Positions 23,291-34,600 are shown, counted from the first letter of the stretch. The stretch: DNA of 64,000 bases from Hyparrhenia diplandra (GCA_015847255.1 JADLZK010005874.1:124001-188000), one strand, 5' to 3'. The notes: generated by a model from the sequence alone, not told the origin. A program made the numbers and translations.

Positions 23291-23885
23291 CAAATTTTAA
23301 ATTTGAGAGCGCTTTAGACCTAGTTTTGCATGATAAGATGAATTGAAATCAAAAAGTTTTGTACTATAAAGATTCATATCTTTTGGAGACTTACAAAGTT
23401 TACTTTGGTCATTTATTTATTTGACAAAATGTTAGTAACATTGTTCGTAAATCTTATTAATCTCTCTTCTAGTTGTAGGAAACTATGAAAGGATATGAAA
23501 GAGATGTAAGTTTTGTGAACAACGTTATTGATGCTTTGTCAAATGAAGAAATGACCAAAATAAACTTGTAGAGCTTGAGAAGTTATGAAACTTAGTAATT
23601 GAAAACTTTTTTTATTTAAGCTCGTTTAGGGCCTCAAAAACTGATTTGAAAACATGTTTTTGCCGAGTGCCAAAAAAAAGACACTTTCGGCAAAGAGCCT
23701 CTTTGCCGAGTGCCTTTTTGGCACTCGCAAAGAATTCTTTTTGCCGAAGTGTTTTTAATTTGACACTCGGCATTGCCGAAGTTTTTTTATTTGGCACTCG
23801 GCAAATAGGCTCTTTGCCAAGTGCTCGACGTTTTGCTCTCGGCAAATATTTTTGCACTCGCAAAGAAGCGGATTCCCCAGTAGTG

Positions 23886-25400
23886 TGTCGCTAGTACGGT
23901 CTAGATATAGTACAACATTTTGAGTCTTTGGCTGAATACTCATTTGATTTTTACACTTTTCTTTTTATGTTGGATGTCATCCATAAATTTCTTTTGTTTT
24001 GATCGAGTTACATTATGTATGACAGGACAGATAACCAATTTGGTTTTTTATTAGATTATTGAAATCTTGAGAACCAATTCATATGTTTTTTCTTCTCTAG
24101 ATCACTTAGTGGTACACACAACTTTTCATTTCATGGTTGTTGAAGTCATGAAGCGGTACTTCCTCCGTTTTTTAAATTGTAGTTCTTTTTTGTTTTTTTC
24201 TAGATACAATGATTTTTTACTATGTACTTAGGCATATTGTATAACTGGGTGCATATTAAAATCATTGTATAGAAAAGTCAAAATGAACTATGATTTGAAA
24301 CAGAGAGATTAATTATGATTCCGTTAGTATATTACTGCACCATTTTGGCATCTTGCAAGCATTGAGGATTTCAGGTCAATCTTGCAAGCGTGTCCATTGC
24401 ATGCATCCAGCCACAGCACGGGCCACTGCTTGGGGTGTTTGCAAAGACAGTACATGCTTCAGCTCGGCCCTTGTCAACGACTTGTTATTTATATACAGTA
24501 TAACTCAAGAGCCCGTAAATATTAATGCAGCATTTTTTTTTTCAAAATTTTTCCATAAAAATATTAATGCGGCATCAATTTTGATGACATTGACACAACC
24601 ATCGGCCAGGGTGTTGAACACAGTGATGTTGCAAAGCAATTACACTTGCACTTGATGATATTTTTGCAGTGGAGCAACCGAGCTGAGTACTGAAGCTAGC
24701 TAGCTAGCTAGGTTCTGCTTTTCTTTTTTTTCTTTTTTTTTTGCGAAACAGGTTCTGCTTTTCAAAGTGAAACAGAGGAATATAGAGGACACACGACAGA
24801 GGAGCGAGGAGGTAGACTCTCCATTTCAGCATAACCCACAAAGCCAGAAATGCCAAACAAGGGAAAAGGCAAAAATGTTGAACTTGTCCCTACAAAGTCC
24901 AGGGTTCTTGGGACATGAAGAAACTGCACGTAGATCCAGGAATTAATAAATTATAATCAAGATCGATCGTTGTCACTTCAAAATAACTGATCACACACAG
25001 AATTGCTACCGATACAATTGGTTTGTTCAGAAAGAAATGGTGTTCTCATAGAATGCACGGCATCATCATCAGGCAGCCATCAACAAAAGTTGATCAAGTA
25101 AAACAGTTTGCGCCAGAAATCAGATTGTATGAGAACATCATGCATGTATTCAGAAAGCGGATTCTTATTGTATTGCCTGAAAATAACGGACGTTTCAGAC
25201 TAGTGCTAATTAATCTAGCTGGTAACATTCACCTAAATCACCTGAAAATTACTGCATGCAATTGTGCATCGCAACAGTACAACTAAACTCAAATCAGAAT
25301 ATCAGATCAACGGAAGAACCCACATAAGCACGCAAGGGACATGCATGATGGACCATTCATCATCATTCCAAGCCAAGATCTACCAAATCTCAACAAAAAC
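23886..25400. other. Intergenic, with a degenerate Stowaway-like MITE at about 24,159-24,309
   Basis: Within this stretch, cttcctccgttttttaaatt and its inverse aactatgatttgaaacagag lie 150 bp apart with TA at both ends, a decayed Stowaway. The rest has no supported gene. At 25,403-25,500 an imperfect direct repeat (gtcacgttcga...caagaattac) precedes the 3' end of the next gene. Confidence 0.4.
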
Positions 25401-25506
25401 TAGTCACGTTCGAATCCTTCGTCATTCCAAGAATTACCAAATCGCAACGAAATAGCAGTCACGTTCGATTCATCATTGCAAGAATTACTAAACAACTCAA
25501 TCAGGC

Positions 25507-25586
25507 GATCGGGTGACAAATCCAACCGCCGAGTCCTGCGAATTCGGATCGGGTGACAAATCCAACCGCCGAGTCCTGCGAATTCG
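25507..25586. repeat. Two perfect 40-bp tandem repeats
   Basis: The 40-bp unit beginning gatcgggtgacaaatccaac is present twice head to tail, immediately downstream of the stop of the minus-strand gene, so probably in its 3' UTR. Confidence 0.9.
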
Positions 25587-25605
25587 GGAGACTGGAGACG
25601 ATGGC

Positions 25606-26267
25606 TCACTCGACGCCGCTGATGAAGAAGCCGAATGCCGCCTCGCGCGCGTCGTCGGTCTCCGAGGCGAGGTCCATCGCCTTCATAACCGCTTCGACGA
25701 GCTCGATGGCGCCGTTCAACTGCTCGCAGAGGCAGGGGCTCTGCTCGTCGAGGACCGCCAGGAGCTCGGCAGCGCGCAGGTGGCCGCGGGCGCGCTCCAC
25801 GCCGTCGTGCACGCGGGTGGCGAGCGTGGCGGCATTCCCAAGCATCTCCAGCGCGCACCACACGGCGGGGTCGTCCCCGGCGAGGTCGTCCACGGAGTCG
25901 AGCGGCGTGCTCGGGCACGGCGCGCCGCCCCGGAGCGCCAGGTGGCGTGCGGCGCCCATGCTGGCGAAGGCGAGGCCGAGCTCCATCGAGGCGCCTTCGA
26001 GCGCGCGCGCTGCGCCGCCTCCGCACGGGGTCCCTGGTGGCGTCGCCTGTTCTGCACGTCGGCGTCCACGGCCTCGAGCGCCCCGTGGAGGTGCTCGTGG
26101 GCGCTGTGGCAGTGCTTCGCCGCCATCACCACCCGCCGCTGGAACAGGGCCTTCCAAGTGGACTCCACTTCTTGGTCTTCTTCTATTTCCATCTCGGTGG
26201 GGTGGTCGGTGCTCGTTTCTGGGAGCGGTTTAAATGGGCGCAGCACGCACCGCCTCACGCCGGCCAT
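25606..26267 (-). pseudogene. Uncharacterised GC-rich protein gene with a frameshift at a GC run
   Basis: The ATG at 26,267 opens MAGVRRCVLRPFKPLPE and an acidic stretch (EMEIEEDQEVESTW), then LFQRRVVMAAKHCHSAHEHL. The frame becomes Arg/Pro-rich near 26,010. A second frame carries on with well-behaved sequence (ALEGASMELGLAFASMGAAR, then DDAREAAFGFFISGVE-stop at 25,606). The switch lies at the dinucleotide run gcgcgcgcgc around 25,999-26,010, so a 2-bp slippage or sequencing error explains it. The repaired length would be about 220 residues, probably helical. No domain recognised. Arranged divergently from the gene starting at 26,456. Confidence 0.5.
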
Positions 26268-26384
26268 GGCGAGCCCACCGCCTTATTGGGTACGAGATGA
26301 CACTCCATGACAAGTGGGACCAAAACCGTGGGTCCCTCGTTCCCATGGCAGGGAGGTCGGTGGTGTCGTTCCCATTCCAGCTGG

Positions 26385-26392
26385 CATATATA
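26385..26392 (+). promoter_or_regulatory. TATA-box (CATATATA) of the right divergent gene
   Basis: CATATATAGG lies about 65 bp before the plus-strand ATG at 26,456 and within the 188-bp gap shared with the minus-strand gene. The spacing suits the plus gene best. Confidence 0.45.
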
Positions 26393-26455
26393 GGCGCCGC
26401 CCGCCGCCTTCTTCTTCTCTTGTGTGTCCATTGCACGGCGCATCTAGGCGCTCAA

Positions 26456-28224
26456 TGGCGACGGAGGAGCGGCGGTTGGTGATGGATCTGGCACGGACGG
26501 TGCCGGCGATCCCTCCTGCTCGTGGGCACCTCGGGAAAGGCCGTCGCGAGCATCAAGTGCGCCCGCGAGCTGTTCGCAAGGGAAGAAGTGGGGCTTCAAC
26601 GACTCCGGCGGCCGGACACTCCGCCCCCAACGCCGCCGAGGCGGAACGGCAGCGTCGGTGGCGAACCGATGGATGGAGACGACCACGGGGAGGCGGCGTA
26701 CCCACGGCCACCTGCGGCAGCCAGGCCCAGGCGGCGGGGTCTCCTTGGACAACGGCGGTTACTGGGCCGACGCTAAGTCACCGCGCTGAACGGAAGCGAG
26801 CACCGTTCCGCGTCCCGGGAACCGTTCCTATTCGCGGAACTGGGACGACGCGGGACAAATGAAGGGACGGGGCGGAACTCGTCCCGAGAGAAAAGGGAGT
26901 GGGACGGGAAGGTGACCTGGATCGGCGGCGGAACTCGTCCCCGCCAGCCAAGACAGGAAGGTGAAGCAGCCTTCTATCCTCACGCCCGCGCCTGCATCGG
27001 GAAGCCGAATAGGCAAAGCAGCGGTCAAAGCCGCGAGGGAAGGCGGAGCGATGCCATTAATCCTCATCTGAGCAGCGCCCATCCAAGGATCGATCTCGAA
27101 GATTTATAAGGTGAGCAGCCTGCCCCTGCTGCCTGCACTTCTTCTTCTACCTCTCATCTGCTCCAAGTCCCTCCCTCTCATCTGCTCATGGCGTTCGGGT
27201 CTGGCTCTTGGAAGCGCAGGCGGTCTGTGACCGATAGTGCTGCACCTGCTCGATACAATGCTCCAGAGAATTCAGACATAGACGAAGGTGAATGCAGCAG
27301 GCTGCTGTTTGGTTACAGAGAAGAAGAAGTGCAGGACTGTAGGCTGCTATGTTCAGAACTTGGGAGAAGAAGTGCAGGAGTCATATTTTATTAACAGATA
27401 GTAATAGTTTGGTAGTTTGGTAATTGCTCTAAAAAGAGTTATCAGTCATGTATTAAACATGACTAAGAGTTATCAGGCATGTATGAACTAAGAGTTAATC
27501 TTTATGCCAATATATTTGGTTATTTTCTATGTCTCATAAATCGTCCAAACATTTTAAGTTCTTGTTCCTCATTCCTGTTCCTCGTTCCTCGTCATCGTTC
27601 GGGAACATCGTTCCAACTAAACATGGAACACGTTCCATGTCCAAAAAACATGCTGAAGCTGTATACCCCGGGCGTTCCATGCTTTTGGAAATCAACGTTC
27701 CTCGTTCCTCGTCCCGTTCCTCGACCCCGTCGTCCGGGGAACATGGTGACTTAGGGCCGACGTCCCGCCAAATAGCGCTGGCCCCGGAGGGCCACCTCCC
27801 GTCGCCTACCGTGAGATCACGCGCGCCTCGTCTCGCTCCACGCCGCGGCCGGCCACGTCTTCGTCAACTGCGCCCGCCACGCCCTCGGCCTCCATCCCAA
27901 CGGCAGCGGCGGCGGCGGCGTAAACCGCGCCCGGCGTGGTGGAAGCGGTGGAGGGACCTCCGGGGAAGCGGCCCGTCGCCACGCCCACGACGCGCTCTGG
28001 CGCTGAGCTCGCCGTGGCGGCCATCACCGCTGCCGAGGACTTCCTCCGGTGGCGCTCCGCCGAGTCCCAGCGCGGGGAAGGGTGGCGGTCGGCGGCGCGG
28101 CAGCTCGTCAAGGGCGCCCGGGCGCAGCCTCGGCAACGCCAAGGACGCGGCGAGGCTGATGCGCGACGCCGTGCTCTGCGAGTTCTTCGTCACCTGGATG
28201 ATTCTGATACGCCGCTTAAACTGA
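26456..28224 (+). pseudogene. Uncharacterised GC-rich gene disrupted by a hAT element
   Basis: The ATG at 26,456 (MATEERRLVMDLARTVPAIP) starts a GC-rich coding segment that is cut at 26,773 by the hAT element. It resumes at 27,763 and reads, in other frames, AELAVAAITAAEDFLRWRSA and finally LGNAKDAARLMRDAVLCEFF to a stop near 28,222. At least two further frame changes and one in-frame stop occur. Before the insertion the frame shared by both sides is a hydrophilic, Ala/Arg-rich protein. I do not recognise the family. It is transcribed away from the gene at 25,606-26,267. Confidence 0.45.
26773..27754. mobile_element. Non-autonomous hAT element with 8-bp target duplication
   Basis: Perfect 10-bp TIRs CTAAGTCACC / GGTGACTTAG are flanked by the identical 8-mer GGCCGACG (26,765-26,772 and 27,755-27,762), diagnostic of hAT. 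Subterminal regions are rich in GTTCC/GGAAC motifs (26,805-26,835; 27,555-27,735), as usual for hAT transposase binding. The 982 bp hold no transposase; a short frame at 27,188-27,394 (MAFGSGSWKRRRSVTD) is of unknown origin. Confidence 0.88.
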
Positions 28225-28568
28225 AGGCGCATTTTGCCAATGGCGACGCCCCTGCCTCTTTTTTTTTTTGCTTACTCCAATTTCATTCGATTTTAGTTGT
28301 TACAGACGGAAATATGGTTCATTGCTGGTATAGTACAGATGCAAATTGGTTGATCCGCTTATGTCGAACTGTGCCTTTAGTTGTTCTAGAGTCAACAGGA
28401 AAGAATGCCTGAACTGAAGATATGCATGAATACATGATTCATCATCAAATTATAAACATCAGACATTTCATCAAATTAGGATAATCCTTCTTTTTTTTTT
28501 TTTTCGTAAGACGCAACATGTTGTTCACCGACATTTTGTTGACTTCTGATCGTTGACATTCTATTATA
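28225..28568. other. Short intergenic gap
   Basis: A/T-rich with homopolymer T at 28,491-28,504; no gene. Confidence 0.4.
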
Positions 28569-28661
28569 CTCCCTCCGTCCTTTTTTGTTTGTCTACAGAG
28601 AAACGTGTTTGTGAGGGGAAACACGGTTCTCTGGAGACAAACATTTAGCTAACTGAGGGAG
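28569..28661. mobile_element. Small Stowaway-like MITE in the GT43 promoter
   Basis: The 93-bp element has CTCCCTCCGTCC at the left, CTGAGGGAG at the right and TA on both sides. It lies about 110 bp upstream of the TATA box of the next gene. The inner arms (gtttgtct / agacaaac) pair. Confidence 0.8.
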
Positions 28662-28771
28662 TACTACTAGTTGTGAAAAAGCAGTCGTGTCAGCCACTTA
28701 CCTGTCTCTAGTCAACCGTTTTAGTACAGAATGTCTGCTCTTCCTCGGCTTGAGTCCCTGCTTCATCTCCT

Positions 28772-28779
28772 TATATAAA
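28772..28779 (+). promoter_or_regulatory. TATA box of the GT43 gene
   Basis: TATATAAA lies 109 bp before the ATG at 28,888, a normal plant TATA position allowing an 80-bp 5' UTR. Confidence 0.6.
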
Positions 28780-28887
28780 CCACAAGCATTTCAAGTTCAT
28801 TCAGACAAATTTAATCCGAATTCCTGCTTCTACCTCCTGTTCATCCTGCACATCTCTATAGAGAAACTAGTTTACCAGCTGCTGGTG

Positions 28888-31330
28888 ATGGAGCTAGTAG
28901 AGAGGTCCAAGAAAAGGGTGCATCCATGGATCAACGCCAGCGTGCACTTCTTGCTCTGCTTCGCTGTAGGCGCTCTCTTCGCACTCGCGCCGCTGGCGCC
29001 ACCGGCGCCTCATCGGCCGCCAGCATCCATTCCTCGTTTCTTGGTCCGTTCGGCGATGTTCACCGAGATGTGGCCGCACCGCAGCCGCCGCCTGCGGACC
29101 CTGACCTCGGCCTCCTCCTGATCGTCACCGTCACGCGGCCCGACGACGGCATGGCGCAGGACGCGTCGGTGACGAGGCTCGCGCACACGCTGCGGCACGT
29201 GGCGCCGCCGCTGCTGTGGATCGTGGTCGGGGCCAAGAACAGAACCGCGACGGCGAGGACGGAACAGGTGCTGCGTGGCACCGGACTCATGTTCCGGCAC
29301 CTCACGTACGATGCCACGAACTTCACCGGTGCCGCCGCCGGCGATGAGGCGGACCACCAAAGGAACGTGGCGCTCAGCCACATCGAGCGCCATCGGCTGA
29401 ACGACGTCGTCCATTTCGCCAACGCTTCCGGCGTCTATGACCTCCGCTTCTTTCAAACGCTCAGGCAAACTCGGTATGTCCTATCACGCCTCTCCTGCAG
29501 TTTTGAGATTGCAGATATGTCTCCCTTGTTCGTGCTAGTTTCATATTGTCGGGTACCCACCACAACGCAATCTCAAACCAAGTCCAACAAAGCCCGGCTC
29601 AAGTGGCTCGACCCAACCATGACTTCTTCCGTCTCTCACGACCTTTGGGTCCCCACAACTTCTTCCCGTCTCGCACGTCCTCTAGGTCCTCACGACCTCT
29701 CAGGTCGCGCGACCTGTCCGCGTCTTGACCGACCTCTTGGATACCACGACCTCCCTACGGCTCGTATGACCTCTAGGTCATCACGACCTGAGCTTGTTCC
29801 GTACGAAGCTCGTCAACTCGTGGGTCCGGTCTACTGTTCGTCCGACCTCTTCGGCCTCCTTCCGAAGTAAGGAACCGAGGATCAGGTCAAATGCACAGTG
29901 CCCAACCACTCCCAAATGAGCACAGTCAATCGTGTTGCCATCTCCAAACGAAACATACCGTATCGTATGACAACGTAAGCACAATGGCCTGTCCACACCA
30001 TCTGAAAACCACAGTGACAGGTTTCAACCCGTCAGACGCCCTGTGAAGGGCACAAACGACGTCAAGGGCACAGTGCGCCGCCCATCCCTGGGTATCCCTT
30101 GTACAACCACTCCAGCATGGCCGGGAAAGCTCGGGGAGGTCGGGAGCTCGCTCGACTCGCTCGACCTCTCAACCAACTCGCGACCTCGCCCGGTCAGCGG
30201 GATTCACGTATCTACTCCAGGCAGAAGGAATCGGACTCTCAGACTCGCAAGTCAACCAAAGGATGGAAGACGCACGTTCAATAGTTACAAGGCCTGTAGC
30301 TACATGTATTTAACCGTTGTACTCCCTTGAAGATATAAAAGGGACCCCAAGGGCCATTGGGGAGGCAAGCAGAGCTCAACACACAAACTCCTGATATTGG
30401 CACTTGCCCCAATCAACACACACACCACTCACACAGAGAGACCTCAGACTAGCATCCCTCTCTCGACCTGCTTGTAACCCCTACTATGAGCATTTGAGCT
30501 CGGATACACTCCATTCTCAACTGGACTAGGGCACCGCTTGCCTGAACCAATATACATCTTGTGTCATCTTCGAGCTAGACCATCGAAGTCCACACGAGCC
30601 CATAGAAGTTTATCGTGTCCGTGGTAGAGAACAACGACACTTATGATTTCGGAAAGAATTGAGTAGTTCTCGTAGCACTGCTGGCTATACAATTTTGCAG
30701 AATGCAACAAGCAAAATAACATTTTTTTGAATTCTTGATCCAGAGGTATTTCAGCTTGGCCAGTAGCAACTATCTCACCAGCGGACCAGAGTATAACATT
30801 ACAAGGACCAACATGCAACTCATCACAAATCACAGGCTGTTACTCAAAGAATTCAAACACTAATGGAATAAAGAGTATCTCCAACTCCATGGAAGAAGCA
30901 GATACCATCGCAAACAAGAACTCGAGCTCTGACCCCATCGCAAACAAGAACTCCAGCTCTGACCATCCCATAATAAACATTTCTGGAATTGGGTTCGGGA
31001 GCTCACTGCTTTGGAATTCACAAAGATCACTCAACAGGAGTAACTCATCAAATGGAGCAACACAGGTTTGTCATCTGAACCCAATATTATAAGATTATTA
31101 CATCAGTTGCCATTGCAACTTAAAGTCAACATATACTAAAAATAATCAACCTGATGATGGCTTTTTGTCAATTTTAGGATTTCATCCCGTTTGTACGAGA
31201 AATAATGATCCTACATGGAACCAGGTTTAATGGCATCCCCACTAAATGCTTTGAGTCGCAAATAATGTTGTGGCACATGGACCTGCCAACATTTACTCTA
31301 AACACTGAAGAAAAGAAGATTGAACAGTAG
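28888..31330 (+). CDS. GT43 family glycosyltransferase (IRX9/IRX14-like, xylan-type), three exons, one frameshift
   Basis: Exons are 28,888-29,473, 30,744-31,065 and 31,178-31,330. All junctions are GT-AG, and CG|A and phase-0 joins give R-GISAWPVAT and NGATQ-DFIPFVREI. The N-terminus MELVERSKKRVHPWINASVH plus LLCFAVGALFALAP is a type II Golgi signal anchor. GLLLIVTVTRPDDG, PPLLWIVVGAKN, GTGLMFRHLTY, GPTCNSSQITG and the C-terminal GIP..C.SQIMLW block follow the plant GT43 pattern. Family role: xylan backbone synthesis in the Golgi. Oddities: a one-base frameshift near 29,035-29,050; HFANASGVYD where the family's metal-binding DxD would sit; a 30-bp in-frame duplication in exon 2 (30,907-30,966); a solo LTR in intron 1; and a TAG at 31,328 inside a repeat tail. 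Length to the TAG is about 353 residues. Whether it is functional is open. Confidence 0.8.
29547..30639 (+). mobile_element. Probable solo LTR in intron 1 of the GT43 gene
   Basis: Starts TGTCGGGTACCC and ends GAACAACGACA, so it has TG...CA ends with a TGTCG/CGACA inverted repeat. Flanks are CATAT and CTTAT, a 5-bp target duplication with one mismatch. It contains a promoter-like GATATAAAAGGG near 30,333 and tandem short motifs (cacgacctctaggtc-type) at 29,630-29,790. No gag-pol is attached. Confidence 0.65.
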
Positions 31331-31522
31331 TACAATCCTAAAGAAGAAAAGGAGATTGAACAGCAACAGAGTCTTGAAGAAGAAAAGAAAATTAAAAAGC
31401 AGCAAAATTCTGAAGAAGAAAAGGAGATTGAACAGCAGCAGAATCCTGAAGAAGAAAAGAAGATTGAACAAAAGCAGAATCCTAAAGAAGAAAAGGGGAT
31501 TGAACAACAGCCGAATCTAATG
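31307..31522 (+). repeat. Six 36-bp repeats (12-residue EEKKIEQQQNP units) across the GT43 stop
   Basis: Six 36-bp units starting gaagaaaag read in the GT43 frame as E-E-K-(K/E)-I-E-Q-Q-Q-N-P-E/K. Unit 1 carries TAG (31,328-31,330) where units 2-4 have CAA/CAG. Beyond it the frame stays open to TAA at 31,547. The repeats would form a charged, coiled-coil-like tail. Confidence 0.85.
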
Positions 31523-31619
31523 ACGAGCGATGAAGATCCCACGACATAAGACTTGCTTGTGGAAAAAAAAAGAAACATGTTTGTAACCTCCATCATGTAT
31601 ATTAGTTACTTTATAGAAG

Positions 31620-34600
31620 GGGACAATTATCTCTATGTCTCTCAAGAAAACAACGTGGATCTCTATGGTCTTTTTTCAAAGTTAGCTCTATGACTTTGGA
31701 AAAAAAATTTGGTGAGCTCCATGGCCTTCCGTTAGGTTTTGGCACTTCACGGTGTTAAGTGAGGGGCAAAAATACCGTTTTACCCCTAGACAAAACAATG
31801 AATTTTTGCCCTGCTCCTCTCTCTACCTCTCTGATTGTATCACCCCTCAATGCCATGTGGGGCCCATCTATCAGCTTCGTCTCCTGCCTCTGGCCACTCT
31901 TCTTCTTCCTTGACACAACCGATGGTGTTCCCTGTGCTGAGCTCGAACGACTGCGTGGGAGGGGTTAGGATGGTGTGGGGGGCTTGGCCGCGCCGGCCTA
32001 GCCACACGCCCCCAAAGATCGGCCACCAGAAAGGGCAACGACCCCCTCCTCCGCGCGAAGGACGGCGATCGAGGATGGGCTGCGTGCAGAGATCCGACAT
32101 GCATGGAGCTAGAGAGGGCAGCGGCGGCCTCTACCCGACGGTGGTGGCGGCGCCGCCGCTCTGCCCGGCGTTGGTGGCAGGGCGGCCGCCGCCCGCTGGC
32201 CCGAATGAGGTTGAGAGCAGAGGACATGGCGGATCGAGGGGGGAGGGGAGGGTTACCACCGGTGGCGACCCCCGCCCGGCGACGTAGCTAGGGGACGGCG
32301 ACATCGGACGGATGTGCCCGTTTTTTTTTTTTTCGTGCGCGATGCCTACGAAGAGGAGCGACAAGAGGTAAGTGAAGTGAAGGGCGAATCGTCATTTGGC
32401 AAAATTTTGCTGGTGGACACTCTTGGAAGGTGGATTTTGCCCCGGGACACTCAAAAATGTTGTCTTTTCCTCCAAACACTAAAAGTTTGTGGCCATTTGC
32501 CACAACACACTAAGTGTAGGATCATTTGGGCTGGACGCCTAGAGGGGGGGTTGAATAGGCTGTTTCAAAAATCACTTCAAATCTTTGTCGGTTCTCCAAG
32601 CGGCACCACCGCTTCACCGGCGGCACCGCCGCTCCCGCAGAAGAGATTAGCTCACGTTCAAAATCTGTCTAATGAAAAGTAGATCGAGTAATTTTCCTTG
32701 GTTCTGGGATTGGGTATAGGTTACGCATCGAGAGCTGAAACAAGCAGATCGAGAGTATATAGATAGATCGGCCTCAAATCCTAAATCCTCTCAACACCAA
32801 CAATATGATTGCAAAGTAAAGTAAATCAAGCACACGGTGACACGGAGATTTATCCCGTGGTTCAGCTCGCCACCAAGGCTTGCCTAAGTCCACGTTGTTG
32901 AGGTTCCACAAAGGAATGAGCTCACCACAAAGGTTTGCCTCTTTGCCTCGTTCACAAGTCCGAATCCTAGAGATGTGGGGTAATGTATTAGATGCAAGAG
33001 GGTGTTACAAACCTCCCTAGGCTGCCCACACAAGTTGGCAAGCTCAAGGGGCGACGCACTAGCCGGCTAGGAGCAAGCTCCAAGAGTAAAAGACTACAAC
33101 CGCCGGCCAAAGTGCGAACCAAGTGCCTCTAGAACGATGAAGATCAGTGGAGCTCTCTTCCAATCGAAGTTTGCAGCCCTCACGCTCAAGAATCGATGGA
33201 TTAGCTTGAGGGAGTGAGGAGCTTCAATGGAGGAGAGAGAGCTGAGCACTTGGGTGTGTTCTGTCGAATGTGAGCCGGGAGCACGAAGAGGTGACCGTTG
33301 GGGTAGAAAAAGGAAAGTATAAATACTATCCTCCCAGCGGTCGGATCATGAGCGGCACCGCATGACATGATGATCGGCACCGCCGCATAGCGGCACCGCC
33401 GCCTCCCGAGCGGCACCGCCGCCAGCTAAGTCACCGAGAAGTAGAAGGTGTTTGAATGGTGACTAAGTTTGAGCGGAGGTTATGTGGTGTGAAAATGAGT
33501 ACTTGGTTGCACGCTTTGACACAAGTGGTTCTAATCCCTCTTAATAGTACGGCATGTCCTATACTCAAATTCAAAATGTAAAATGAATATAAACCTCCTT
33601 TCTTGAAGTACCAGTATGTAAATCGAATTGGGGTACTCCTCCTTTAGGTTTGCAATGTCCTCTTGGCTTGTTGTTCGCTTGTCAACTCGATAAATCTCAT
33701 TAGTCCTCTATTTAGATTGTCATCAACGCCAAAACCCACATTAGAGGTTGATTGCACTTACACTAAGAAGGACAAGATTGATGGTCATCTTAACTCCATT
33801 AGCTACAGTAATTAATGGGTCCACCTATCATCCTCTCCGGCGATATCTTCACCCAAACTTATCTTTCCACACGGCAAGAGTGGCGTGGCGGCCGGTGCTT
33901 GACCTCGCCTCCTTCCCCCCGGCTTCCCGCCCGAAGCTCGCCGAGCTGCCGCCGCGCCGCCGCCCAGCTTTGCGCCAAGCTCGCTGACGGGCGGCGCACC
34001 GCAGCTTTGAGCCGTCGTCGCCCGAGCCTCTCGCCGCCAGAGCTCAGCGCCCGGCTTCCGCTGCCCCATCTCCGCCCGCCCGCCGACGAGTTCCCAGCCG
34101 CCGCGGCCCGCCGCCGCACCCGAGTGCGTCACGGGAGATAGGAGCGGCGGCTCCGGCGACGAGGCACTGGCGGCATCGGGCCATGGCTGCCGGCCGGGGA
34201 GAGGGCCGGCCGTAGCTCCCGCGCGCCATGGCGGGAGGTTGGGCTAGCGGCGCGATTGGCTGCGGTGTGAAGTCGGGCTCGCGAGCGAGCGAATGCAATG
34301 GCGGCGGCATCAAGGAGGCGGCGGCGTCAGCGGGAAGGGGCGGCGGTGGGCTCCTCACCGCCGGCGGCAGTCACACCCGTAGTCCCGCGGGCATCACGAG
34401 TAGCAGAAGAAAGAGGATGGAGGCACGACCGTGACGAGAGGGGAGATGGAGGGCAACGGCGATGTGTTGTGGCAAATGGCCACAAAATTTTAAGGGTCAA
34501 ATTTTAATGTCTTCCGGCAAAGACAACATTTTTAGTGTTATTATGGAGCAAAAGCCACCTTCCAAGAGTGTCCACCGGCAAATTTTGCATGTCATTTTGT

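Larger units (their letters stand above)
22489..23885. mobile_element. Short CACTA-type element of the TTTGCCGAGTGC family
   Basis: Starts CACTACAGGAATCCAGCG and ends GCGGATTCCCCAGTAGTG (reverse complement CACTACTGGGGAATCCGC). The subterminal regions are packed with CTTTGCCGAGTG / CACTCGGCAAAG repeats in both orientations, characteristic of an abundant grass CACTA group. The flanking 3-mers (CAG, TGT) do not match, so the target duplication is lost or the ends recombined. No transposase. Contains a foldback and a tRNA-like sequence. Confidence 0.8.

Noticed and set aside
22486..23888. Target duplication for the short CACTA
   Set aside because: Flanking triplets are CAG and TGT; they do not match, so none is claimed.
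30564..30833. Open frame of 89 codons on the minus strand
   Set aside because: It is the shadow of GT43 exon 2; the plus strand reads AWPVATISPADQSITLQGPT here with correct splice sites.
31174..31596. Low-complexity minus-strand frame rich in Phe/Ser/Cys
   Set aside because: Antisense of the 36-bp repeats; composition follows the repeat, not a protein family.
32100..34507. Several GC-rich frames around 32.1-32.3 and 33.8-34.5 kb
   Set aside because: Lie inside the MULE, overlap on both strands, and show only Pro/Arg/Ala-rich composition.
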